From contig NW_017803851.1 in assembly GCF_001625305.1 (NCBI RefSeq), forward strand, positions 5,300 to 69,299: a stretch of 64,000 nt of DNA, read 5' to 3'. The notes below the pieces were generated by a model. That model was not told the origin of the DNA. It did not search any database and saw only the letters and a list, made by a program, of their open reading frames with translations. Shown piece after piece: positions 23,203 through 34,154 of the stretch. Origin of the DNA: Branchiostoma belcheri (taxonomy: Eukaryota; Chordata; Leptocardii; Amphioxiformes; Branchiostomatidae). Both the position numbers and the translations under genes were made by a program. Position 1 is the first letter of the stretch; the number at the start of each line of letters is the position of its first letter.

Positions 23203-26200
23203 TCAATGCAGCAGGGTCCTCGCCAGTTCAGATTTGAACTGGGCAAGAGACCCCGCCTCCGCCGCACCAGGCTCAAGTTCATTCCATTCCCTGATGGTGC
23301 GGGGGAAGAACGAGAGCCTGTAGAAGTTGGTTCTGCTCGCGATGGCCTGCAATGTTTGAGTGTGATTGATGCGACGGGAGCATCGAGCCACCGGGACAAT
23401 CCTGGTTGAGTGTGGGATGGAGACAGCGTTATGTATATATAGAATACAACACGGGGTATTCCGTATCGCCCGAGGTACCAGCCCGACCGCGCGTCGGATC
23501 GCCCGACGGCCGAAGGCCGGAGGGAGATCCGATCCGCGGGAGGGCTGGGACCGAGGGTCATGCGGAATACACCGTGTTGTATTTTATTTATGTCATACCC
23601 ACCCACGAAAACACGCCTTTCAATGCGAAATGAGCAAAAATTTGGTTTCCCTAATCCCAAAAAACGCAACAACGTCCGAATTTTGCATTCGAATTTTCGA
23701 AAGCGGTGCGCGCGGTTAGGGCGAAACGCGTTCGAATCGTTCCACTGAACATTTGGAAGCCCCCGGCCGTACGCGTTAAGAACCCCCGGGCTGTACCGCT
23801 AGTTATCACACGGGCCGGAACACCCGTATCGAACGTAATCGCGGCCCAGGTAGGACATAAGATCTTATAGAGCATGACCTGGCGGGCGATCTTCCGGCGT
23901 ACTTCCAGAGACTGCCAGCCCAGGTTTTGCAACATAGATGAAACAGAACTTGTACGTCTGTAGTCACTGCAGACAAAACGGGCAGCTCTACGCTGGACCA
24001 TCTCCACCCTACTCACCTGGTCCTTGGTGTGGGGATCCCAGACACTACAGCCGTACTCTAAGGAGGGTCTTACAAGAGCCATGTAAGCTCTCTCCTTTGC
24101 CGCATTGCTTGAGATTCGTAGGCAGCGTCTCAGCATTCCTAAGGTTCTGTTTGCTTTCGCTGTAACTAGATCGACATGTCTGCCCCAGGTCAAGTTTGAG
24201 GAGATGGAAACACCGAGATATTTGGTGGTACTTACCTTGGTTAAAACGTGGTCATGGAGGGAATAAGGGAACGTTATTGGGTTCCTAGAAGAGGGGACGG
24301 TCATCACTTCACATTTAGATGGGTTGAAGGCCATCAACCACTCCTTCTCCCAACTACAAATACTATCGATGTCATGCTGCAGTCTTTTACAGTCGTCTTC
24401 TTCCTTGATACTCATTTGCAAGATGCAATCGTCGGCGAAGAGCCTGACTTTAGCATGTGCAGCGTATTTAGGAAGGTCATTGATGTATGCTAGAAAGAGA
24501 ATCGGACCCAGGACTGTACCCTGAGGTACGCCCGATGTTACAGGCACTGGGTCCGAACGCTCCCCGTCTAGCACTACAGTTTGTGAGCGGCCCTGCAGGA
24601 AATTCTGGATCCAGACAAGTGCCTTACCAGTAATGCCGTAAAACTGGAGTTTGTGTATCAGCCGTAGATGAGGGACCTTATCAAAGGCTTTAGCAAAATC
24701 CATAATGATAAGGTCCGTCTGGGTCCCGTTTTCCCTGTTGTGGGCCAAATCATCAATAAGAGATAGAAGCTGAGTTTCACATGACCTGCCGTGCCTAAAT
24801 CCATGTTGGAGATCGTACAAGATGTTATTAGTATCAAAGTGGGACATCATAGAACTTGCTATGATGTGTTCCATGATTTTTGAACAGATACATGTTAAGG
24901 AAATAGGCCGGTAGTTGGCTGGGTCGAGACGATTGCCTTTCTTATATATCGGGGCGATGTTAGCCTCCTTCCAGGCTTCTGGTACAGCTCCAGTGTCGAG
25001 ACTTTTTTGAAAGATCACCTGGAGAAAGGGGCTCAATGTAGAACTGAGTTCTTTAAGGACACATGCGTGCACATGGTCCGGGCCACATGCTTTGTGAGGG
25101 TTTAGGTTTTCCAGCAGGGTTGTGATTCCGTTTGTAACGATGTTAATTTCTGGCATTAGTGGGTGAGGGCTTGGCCCCATGTTAGGCAGAGGGGCTTCTA
25201 GTGGTTCATTAGTGAAAACTGACTGAAATTGCTGGTTTAGTATATTTGCTTTGGCCTTTCCGTCCGAGATGAGCCTACCTTCGTTCTTAAGGTGAGATAC
25301 TCCGGCTCTCTCGGACTTCAGGCTTTTCAAGAAGCTCCAGAATTTTTTGTTGACTTGTTTGCATGACGGAGACTTGCTTTGGTTAGAGTCAGTTGTGTCT
25401 GTATTTATGTCGAGTACTACTTCTTCGATGTATTTCCAGTAGCACTCTTTCATTTTCTTATTTATTCTTTTTTGAACTGGTTGAGCTTTTCTTTTCTCTC
25501 AGTTGTGTTTACTCCTTTAGTCTTTCTGTAATAACGATCCCTTTTCCTCATCAGGCTCTTTAGTGGAGGAGTTATGTAAGGGAGATTTTTTTTACTGCTG
25601 GACATCTTAGTAGGTACGTACTTTTCGACACAGCTGGATAATTTAGATGCAAATTTATTGTACATCTCGTCAACCTGGGAGTCACCTTCCGCTAGTTCCA
25701 GAAACTCTGTTTTGAAATCTTCCATTTCGTCCCGAAACTTTTCCCAATTGGTGCGTTTATACAAGAAAAGTTTGCGAGGTTTTGCTTTTTGTTTTTGAGG
25801 CCGTAGGTCTGCCTCAACAAAGACTAAGTCATGGTCACCGATGGGGGGTAGAGTACGTACACAGTTAACACAATTGTCATTAGACATGAGCACTAGATCT
25901 AATGTGTTATCGTACCTGGTAGGCTTGTCAACAACTTGGGACATATTGTGGTCACTGAGTAGTTCCAGAAACCGGCGATGCAAACCTGGGTAGGGACTAT
26001 CTGGCTTGAGTACCGGTTGGTGGGGGTCTACCCAATCCCAGCCTGGAAAATTAAAGTCACCGACAATCCATACATGGTTATTTCGTTTGTTACATATTCG
26101 TTCCATAGATTGCTCTAGGAGGTCAACACTAACGCTGTCACCTACTTGCGGTCTGTAATAGGCACATATGTTTAGGCTCTTGGATCCTACAAGTTCGATC

Positions 26201-26916
26201 TTAACCCATACCATCTCGCAGTCGGTCTCGAGGTCTGGTTCTTGTGTACATATAAACTCGTTAGAGACTGCTATCAGAACACCACCGTGGCTATCTTCTG
26301 GTCTATTCCTATAAAACACTTGCATGTTGAGGTGACTTGGGAAGTATTCAGTTATGTTGCAGGTGCTATCTAGCCAGGTCTCTGTAATGACAAGAATGTC
26401 GGGTTTTGTTTCCTCTACAAGGGTTTCTAGCTCTACTTTCTTGTTTTTAAGCGATTGGAAATTTGCATTTATGAGACGCAGGGGTCTACCATTAAGCTTG
26501 CGTTTGTTTTGTACTGGAGATTTTGGGGATGATGCAGCCAAGGGGACTCCAGGGCTGGCATCACTAAGTGGGCTAAATGGATTAGGAGAAGACAAGTCAT
26601 CGGAATTTGAGAAGAAAGTTGTGGAGAAGTTTGGCAGGCCACAGTTTAGACAAATCCAAGATACATTTGAATTTCCTAAATAGGAGTACATAAAGGAGCT
26701 AAGGCCTTGACAGTCATGGTGGAACCAGAAGTCACATTTATCACAACATACTGCTTTGTGCTTAAAGGTTACGGCTTTACCACATGAACCACAGGGATAC
26801 TTTGGGACACGAGGGCCTGGATTTGTTTCCAGGTCCACGGCCTGTGCCATAAGAACGGAGCAAATGTAGAGCAGGCATAGCCTATCTGTTGTTCGCAAAT
26901 ACTTGGCGTGTCTCAT
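23203..26916 (-). mobile_element. Near-complete CR1-like non-LTR retrotransposon
   Basis: Two large frames form one polyprotein. The first (25462-26916, 484 residues) has a 2A-like motif DLETNPGP at residues 28-35, a PHD-type zinc finger (C-x2-C ... H-x2-C ... W-x2-C-x2-C, about 42-95) and an APE-type endonuclease (TETWL, GDFNFPGWDW, GDHD). The second (23651-25453, 600 residues) is the reverse transcriptase: NYRPISL, DFAKAFDKV, SGVPQG and catalytic LFADD. The true C-terminal end (NFYRLSFFPRTIREWNELEP, 23203-23391) is separated from it by an inserted palindromic element. The two frames differ by one base at a run of six A. The copy is therefore disrupted at two points. Confidence 0.95.
23442..23584. 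mobile_element. 143-bp palindromic element inserted in the CR1 copy
   Basis: The ends AATACAACACGG.GTATTCCG (from 23442) and CGGAATACACCGTGTTGTATT (23563-23583) are inverted copies. The GC-rich middle folds again around CGGATCGCCCGACGGCC and GGAGATCCGATCC. It sits between the main RT frame and the conserved last 60 residues of the same element, so it inserted after the retrotransposon. Flanks show only a weak TATGT/TTATGT similarity. Confidence 0.72.
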
Positions 26917-27129
26917 TAGGAGACCAGTGGGAGCAAAATTGAGGCTCTGCCAGGAAACTGTTTCGTTGGTATTTAAGCTGAGAACGGGATACCATGATGA
27001 GGATATCGATCGATGTTTGGGCGCTAGAGCCGGGAAACATCAAACATGGCGGCTTCGTCCTGCATACTTTACCTGGGCCGGAACCAACAGTCGTGGCATG
27101 GATTACATTAAAAAAACAGTAAAACAATG

Positions 27130-28365
27130 ACTACTGACCTGTAAATCATCAGCGACATGCTGGCAGAGTACTAGAGACTGGAGTAAAAACTCACGTGAAG
27201 GAGCGCCCCCGGCACCTAGGCGGCGAGAGGGCGCCGGAGACGGAGTCATTTTCAACTACCTCAGTGGCCTTAAAACTCTCCACGCCTTCCTCTCCAAGTT
27301 CCATTAGCTAAAAGACTCGAACTGTGTACGAAGATGATTAGACACATTAGACATTCCTCTCAGTTACCTCTGTAGCGAGGTTTGACGTAATCCGCCTATG
27401 GTTATTAGTGCACTCAGTTTGTTTTGACTTGACTCTATGTAACACCGATGTGTATTACTTGCGTCAGGATGTACATGTTTATTTTTTCGCACCTCAGCAT
27501 CTCCCAGCTATTTACCTATTTTCCTTGTTTAGAATTTTGCTATTATACTCAAAATGATTTATTGTTTGCCGCTTGTGACCGTAGCCTTAGTGTTGTTTTT
27601 TGTTTTCAAGGATTCTTCCCATTCCAAGCCGTTTCATGTACGTTCTAAAACTTGTACAATTGTCATTAGTTTCGCCAAGGAGATTTTTTAACTCATTGTT
27701 TTAGCCTTATTATCTACACCAGACATTAGCTTTTGCTTATTCAATATTTTTGTGAAGTCGGTCTAAGCCAGCATTCATCAGCAATTTCAATACTTGGCGC
27801 CAAATTGACCAGTCATCAATCAGCATTCATCAGTTAATAATAAGATTAAAAGATTATGCATATCTTGGATATATATCTGATTCAATATTTTTCTTCCAGT
27901 CGCTCAGACAGCATTCATCAGCAATCCTCAATACCTGTCGCCAACTTGATCAGTCAGCATTCATGAAATAAGATCAACAAAAAGCTGTCTTTATATAAAT
28001 CCCTTATTAGCAACAAAACTATAGACAAATCGTGTTCTTTTGTCTACAAGATATATCTAATATTTTTTTCTTTTCCTCAAATTCCTTGTTGGACTTGTCT
28101 AACCCTCATATAAATGTACAATCATGTCAACCATAACCAGGAATGGGCGTCAACAAAAGGACTGCCTGAAGACAACAGTAGACTTTCCCTTCTCCGAAGA
28201 GTGGCTGTCAACACGGACTGTAAACTGCTGCATTTGTATATGAGAAATCGTATTGCAATTAATTAATATTAAGTAGCTCTCCAAGTCTTCCATGCCAACG
28301 TAACTACGATTGCCTAACAGAACGCTGACCCCTGAGCTGTCCATTTGTCGCTGACGCAAAGCTAG
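27130..28365. other. No supported gene; short direct repeats
   Basis: Two direct copies of a block with CAGCATTCATCAGCAAT, TCAATAC and CGCCAA.TTGA lie at about 27768-27845 and 27907-27972. The CpG-containing patch near 27195-27250 could belong to the 5' region of the CR1-like element, whose start I could not fix. Confidence 0.4.
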
Positions 28366-28369
28366 TAGT

Positions 28370-30515
28370 AGTAGTAGATTGGTTTATAAAAAAGAACCCA
28401 GTATTCACCTTATATTCTAATGGCCAAGCCATCCAGCAAGTCAGAGAAACAAAGCTCCTAGGCAGTACTCTTGATGAGTGCCTCACATGGGACATTCATA
28501 CGAGGGTGACTGCAAAGAAAATGGCCTGTTCAGTGGGAATGATAAAGAAATGTGCCACCTACCTGGACTCTTCGTTGCTCAGGCTCCTGGTAGAATCCCT
28601 TACATTATCGTACCTTGACTACTGCTCACCAGTTTGGTCCGCCACTTCACAAAAAAACATTGATCTACTACAAGTCATGCAGAACAAAGCAGCACGCCTG
28701 GCTCTACACTGTGACTTTAAAACACCAGTAATACACCTCCATGCGTCTCTGTCATGGCAGACTTTTAAATCTGTCTCCGACACTGTTTAATTTATTTATA
28801 AGTGACATTACAATTGTTTTTGATCATGATTGCTGTAACTCCCCTGTTTTGCACAGTACGAATGTTCCATGTCTTTTATATGCGGATGACTTAGTCATAT
28901 TTTCAGAGTCCCAACGCGGCTTACAGTCATCCCTATCTAGATTAGAACAATATTGCAAAACCTGGAAGCTAAAGGTAAACCTTAAAAAGACCAAAGTAAT
29001 TGTATTTACTAAGGGTGGCCGCTTACCAGTACATTTTTCCTTTTTGTTTGATAATAATGTGATAGAAATAGTAGCATCCTATTGTTATCTTGGTGTCATT
29101 GTAAGCTCCGCGGGCACGTTCAAAGCCAACAACAAACACTTGTACAGCAAGGGCCTAAAAGCATTATTTGGAATAAGACAAACATTAGATAAAGCTGACG
29201 CATCATTAGCCGTTAAAAACAAACTCTTTGACACTTGTGTTAAGCCCACTTTACTTTAAGGATCCGAAATATGGGGGGGATTCAAAAACTTAAAATCTTG
29301 TCCAATTGAAAATGTACATTTAAAATTTTGTAAGTATTCACTCAATGTTCCTAGAACCACTTCTAACCTTGCTGCACGAGCTGAATTAGGGAGATACCCC
29401 ATTCACCTGGAAGCCTCCCTAAACAGCATTAAGTATTTTATTCGTCTTTGCAAGGACGTGCCTGCCGGTAGTCTTCAAGCAGACGCCCTCTTGTGTCAAA
29501 TAGAGTTAGAAGCTACAGGTACCAAGTGCTGGGCGTCTGGTATACGCAACAGTCTAGAGAAATGCGGTTATTCTTTCGTCTGGCAAAGCGTTCAATCAAT
29601 CAGCTCAAATACGCCCCAAATTATCTCAGCAATTTATCAGCGTTTAAAAGATATTCATTTCCAAACATTCCTTTCCGAAATCCACAACGATAATAGAGTT
29701 GCTAATTCAAAAAATAAACTTCGAACATACAGATTATTAAAACACTCATATAACGAAGAAGATTATCTTAATATCGCAAATGTACGTCACAGATCTGCCA
29801 TTACTAAACTAAGAATCAGTTGTCACAATTTGCGAATTGAATCAGGAAGACATAACCGCACTCCTCTAGAGCAAAGAATCTGCCAATATTGTAGTTTAGG
29901 TAAAGTAGAAGACGAGGTACATTTTATTGTGGATTGTTCCATGTATGACATTGCGAAAGAAACGTTCTTTTCGATTTTGTGTCAAGCAAATACTCCCAAT
30001 TTAAGTATTTGAATAGTATGGAGAAATTTATATTCCTTGTAGTCTTTAACAAACCAGCTCTAACTACTCATACAGCCAACTACATTTATAAGATTACCAG
30101 AAAGCGAGAGGAAGTTGAACGTTCTTGTGTACTATAGCCGTTTTATTATCAACATTGATGATGTACTTTGTCAATATGTGACCTGTCTTTAGCCCAGTGG
30201 GGCAAAATGTACAATAAAGGTCTTCATTCATTTAAAGAAAGGCTTCTAATGAACACTGTGTCTCAGCCACAGAGGATCATCACCACAAACCAACCAGAAG
30301 TTCTCTACAAACAGTTGCATCCCGTATCCCACCACAGCTACAACACTCGCCACGCCAGCAAAAACACATACAGCCAAATGAAACCCAAAACAAACGCTTT
30401 GAAGAAGACTTTCACATACAGATCATTAGCAGTATGGAACAGCTTGCCACATGAAATACAAACAGCAACCAAGAGTAAGTTTAGGCAGGAGCTGGTAGGA
30501 CACATATGTAGATAA
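28370..30515 (+). mobile_element. Non-LTR retrotransposon remnant, split by a second element
   Basis: The left part (28370-28765) translates as an RT C-terminal region: KLLGSTLDECLTWDIH, SYLDYCSPVWS, LLQVMQNKAARL. The right part (about 30180-30515) holds the expected end of such a protein: YNTRHASK, TFTYRSLAVWNSLPHEI and a stop at 30515. Between them lies a different reverse-transcriptase copy, so this older element was interrupted by the younger one. It is 5' truncated and dead. The family is of the L2/CR1-like group but distinct from the inserted element. Confidence 0.8.
28771..30165 (+). mobile_element. 5'-truncated L2/CR1-like retrotransposon nested in another
   Basis: The frame begins inside the RT at LSPTLFNLF, continues to the catalytic YADD (28741-29259 frame), and after a TAA and a lost stretch resumes at 29458-30012. 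That part contains the LEQRICQYC...DEVHFIVDC cysteine/histidine motif near the end. The same C-terminal motif is in the copies at 17.8-19.3 and 38.1-38.9 kb. It starts exactly where the surrounding element's frame breaks off, which marks the insertion. Broken by at least one stop. Confidence 0.85.
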
Positions 30516-30944
30516 TTGGTAGGCACATGGGATTTGATTTTAACATGTAAATACATGTATATGTGTTAAGTTGTATGTTAAGTTGTATATTCAATTTTGA
30601 TGTATTTTGTATGTTGTATAATGTGTATGTTTTAACTCCAGGAAGATTAGCTTCATACTGGTACAATGTATTTGTATGCTTGCTAATGGAGTTCAATAAA
30701 GCACCTAAAGCACCTATTATTATTGTTGCTCCACAACGAACGTTTACAGTCTCGCAGTGCACGCAGTAATGCGCACTAAATTGAACTGGTAAACATTGAT
30801 ATAATAGGTATTGACAAGCATATTATAAAATAGAGGTCGAAATATCACGATTAGTAACCAGGATGTGTACCGCGCGCAGACCTTATCAGCGGCTTCTAAA
30901 ATACATCCACTATTTGACCAATCACTATAAAAACTTATTATTAT

Positions 30945-31600
30945 CTCCATGAAAAATGGAGATATTGTTTTCGGTGTGTGTGTCTGTCTGTCTGTCTGTC
31001 TGTGTGTTTCCGCAACTTTGTGGTTAGCATAACTTAAGAACGCCTTTATGGATTGTGATGATGTTTGGTATGTAGGTAGGTCTTAGGAGGTCAAAGGTCA
31101 AGGTCAAATATTGGCCTTCTGGTGGCTGACCTGGTGGCTGACCTTGGTACTGCAGCAAAATTTCCGGTTTTGTATCTTTTTTCATGAACATGCTATGGTC
31201 TTAATTTTTTGGTGACAGATAGCTTTTCCTTTCAGACATAAATGGTGTGGGTTTGGACCCCCTAGCAGCTTGTAGTGGAACTACAGGGAGGTTTCTGGCG
31301 AAATCTTTCAGAGCAAATAAGTCCAGAAAGGAACAAAAATTTTAATGATCTTTGGTTTGTACTTAATTTGGACAGAGATGTACATAATTATATGCAAATT
31401 ATGCAAACAAGAACTTAATTTGCATAATTAATGAGGAAATTATGTAATTCCAGTTTTTAACATCATAGGACTTTGATACATGTAATATATATTATCTATA
31501 GCAGGTGGAATGTCACCACATACGACTCCCTACTGGTAAATGATGGGAAGTTCATATTTGTGACATGTGTAAGTGAGTTAAAAGTTAATATTACCATAAA
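30945..31600 (+). repeat. Octamer-rich dispersed repeat, copy 1
   Basis: Begins CCATGAAAAATGGAGATATT, with a short GT/CTGT microsatellite, then AAAGGTCAAGGTCAAATATTG, GGTGGCTGACCTTGGTACTG, TTTCCGGTTTTGTATC, CCCCTAGCAGCTTGTAGTG and, toward the other end, repeated ATTATGCAAATTA words. A partial second copy of the central part is at 31793-31888. Other members are at 37590-39190, 41657-42430 and 56125-57035. Confidence 0.8.
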
Positions 31601-31792
31601 TATATTATTTTAAAGGCCCACTATGTAACTCTTTGCGCCTAAAAATCAAATTTTCTGAATCGAACAAATCTTGTTTATATCATCATTTACTATCACTTTT
31701 CAACACTTTTGAGTCATTATTTTACATTTCTGCTGTATTTTGTTAGCGCACAAACAATCCGCTCGATGCGCGATCACTTCCGCCCCCTCACT

Positions 31793-31890
31793 GGTCAAGG
31801 TCAAATATTGGCCTTCTGGTGGCTGACCTTGGTACTGCAGCAGAATTTCCGGTTTTTGTATCTTTTTTCATGAACATGCTATGGTCTCAA
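31793..31890 (+). repeat. Partial copy of the octamer-rich repeat
   Basis: About 95 bp (TGGTCAAGGTCAAATATTGG through TTTTTTCATGAACATGCTATG) nearly identical to part of the preceding full copy at about 31095-31200. It looks like a local duplication of that copy's centre, since it shares the TTTTTTCATGAACATGC variant with it and not with the others. Confidence 0.75.
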
Positions 31891-31899
31891 AACAAACGC

Positions 31900-32485
31900 A
31901 ACACAACAGAAAATTTTTATGCTTATGGTCTGACGGCAATTCAGCTTGTGCTTTAGCTCCATAAATAACAATTACTACTATTTTCCGCAATAAGTAAAAC
32001 AAAATATGTTTAGGAAACACCAATGTCCATAAATTCGCTGGTGTCCAAGCATAGAAACAAGGTACTAGTAGTTGACTTTACAAAGCCAACTAATCAACCT
32101 AATCAGGCTAGCAAATGTCACATATCACAAGGCAAATCATAATGATAACAAAAGGAACAACAAAACAAAAACGAATGAAGTGATTTCTTTTCGCCTAGCG
32201 TGCGCCATTACGTAACTTAATTAGCAGCTGTCAAAAAATTCTTAAGACCCTGTTGTGAAAACAGCCACTTTTTAATGCAAATTTACAGCATTTCAAATAG
32301 GTCATGAGATTGCCTGTTACACAAAAGTAGTTTGCTGAAACGCTAAACAAACATGTCAAAGTCGTTCATACTGCTGCGTGTCAATCGGACAAGAGTGGCC
32401 TTCTAAACGGTAAAGAAAACAACGCATACAGCAGTAATAACTCATTTCAAAAAGTCAAGTGAACATAAGTTTCTATATTCACTAG
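31900..32485. other. No supported gene
   Basis: AT-rich sequence without long frames, splice-signal series or clear repeats. It would be the region 3' of the ORF1-like frame at 32488-33352, but no endonuclease or reverse transcriptase is present. Confidence 0.45.
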
Positions 32486-32487
32486 TA

Positions 32488-33352
32488 CTAGTCTTGTTTT
32501 GAAAGGAGAATGTCTACGGCGTCCACCCTCTTTTTCTCTTTGCCGTTAACCATCAGCACCGCGTAAGTACACTTGGGAGGTACCCAGATCGAAACACTCA
32601 CTTTACTGTCCTTGGCTTTCTCCGTCTCAGCATTCCTCTCCGGAATCAGTTTACCGTGCGCGGCTTGGAGAGGGAGGGGGGCAAGTGCTCGTGCACAACG
32701 AACCTGTTCTTTTCCCGTAACTTCCTCCCCCCTTGAAGAACGCAATCCTTGTCGTGGTAGTTCACAAAACGGACTAATATAGGAGGATCGGGACGGGAAG
32801 GTGTAGATCTTGCAAGACGATGAACCGCGACTATAGGCATAAAATCGAGGCCGAGTTCGTCGGCAAGAAAATCCTTGAGTACTTGCCTACAGTTCTCTTC
32901 TCTCCTGTAAGGGATTCCGCGCATGACAACATCCGCCTTCACCGAGTATCTCTCAGCCAGCAGGCCCGCCTTGATCCTCTCTCGTCGTTCAGCCAGCAGG
33001 GAGTCGTTGAGCCGCTTCATCTCGTTGTCCTGGAACTCGGCGCCGCCATGTCGGTGGTGAGGCTGTCGTCTTTGGTATCTAATGTTTGTATATAGGACGA
33101 CAGCTTATCCCCAACAGTATTAAATTCCTTTACCACAGTGTCCTGTTGTTTCTTTACTTGCGACATGATTACTTGTGCCAGTGTTTGTAGCTCTGGAGAG
33201 AGGGAATTCAAACTCACCTTACTTACGTCATCGAGTGGATTGGCAACCATTTTCAGCGTCTTGGGAGGGGGGTTCTGTTGACTCGGGCTGTTTTCCCCCG
33301 CACTTGAGCTAGAGGAACCCCTGTTTCGTTTTCCCATGAAACGAAGATCCAA
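32488..33352 (-). pseudogene. L1-type ORF1-like protein, frameshifted remnant
   Basis: Three overlapping frames read on as one protein. The first (33017-33352) gives a Ser/Pro-rich N-terminus and a coiled-coil-like helix. The second (32646-33020) has DVVMRGIPYRREENCRQVL, LADELGLDFMPIVAVHRL, RPDPPILVRFVNYHDKDCVL and NRFVVHEHLPPSL, the pattern of the RRM domain of L1-type ORF1 proteins, which coat retrotransposon RNA. The third (32488-32745) is the C-terminal part. Two frameshifts break it. A host-domesticated copy is possible but the breaks argue against it. Confidence 0.72.
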
Positions 33353-33479
33353 CGCAGACAGAGAGACAGTTTAAAGAGATTCGGATGGTCTGCGTTGATC
33401 AGAAGACGCGGGTTAACAGAGAAAACTCGGAGCTACAGACACACGTCACGCCACCACCGCCGCCATGTTGGAATCTTGT

Positions 33480-34154
33480 TCTTTGTGAAATTTACAAAAA
33501 CCAGCAACAGTTAACGTTTAACCAATGCGAGGGTCTGTCACTTATGTGACAAAGCAAATTTTCTTTACGAGCCACGAGGTTTGCAATTAAATTAGGTTAG
33601 AACATCGAAAGCGCCCATTGTTCATTGATAAATGCTTTTTTTGCAGACAAGAAGCATCTGTCCATATGCACTCCGTCACTTCGAACACATCATTCCTCCT
33701 CCGTCTGTATGCGTCGTCATGGCGAACAACAAACGTAAATATTATGGGTCACTGTCCCCGAAATTCCTTGTTAGATCTTCCTACATTTTTGGCACTTAAA
33801 AGATACGCAGATACATCAGTACAAGGTTCTAACGTTGGTGAACAACAATTCTACATTTTTACAGTATTGTTTCTCATCATTAATGTTACGAAACAGGAAT
33901 TGGAGAGTTTTCAGAAACGGTTGGAACATTTTTTTTAGAAAATAAGCTATTTGGTATGTCGTTTGTGCTATTCTTGGTGGGCGGGTCGAGTCTTAAGTAT
34001 TTACAATGGACATCTAAACTGTAAACGCGGTATATATGATTGTCCAGAATGGCTTTTGTCCTTGCAACATTGCTTCTTATACAACCTGAGCCTATTGTAT
34101 ATGTACGCCTGTTTTACCCTCCTATATATATGTCCTTCAGATTTAAGGTCAAGT
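33480..34154. other. Downstream flank of Scratch, no other gene
   Basis: Probable 3' UTR and flank of the Scratch gene on the minus strand. Short frames on the plus strand (for example 33618-33938) have no recognisable content. Confidence 0.45.

Noticed and set aside
24248-24524. Plus-strand frames within the CR1-like element
   Set aside because: Antisense shadows of the reverse-transcriptase frame.
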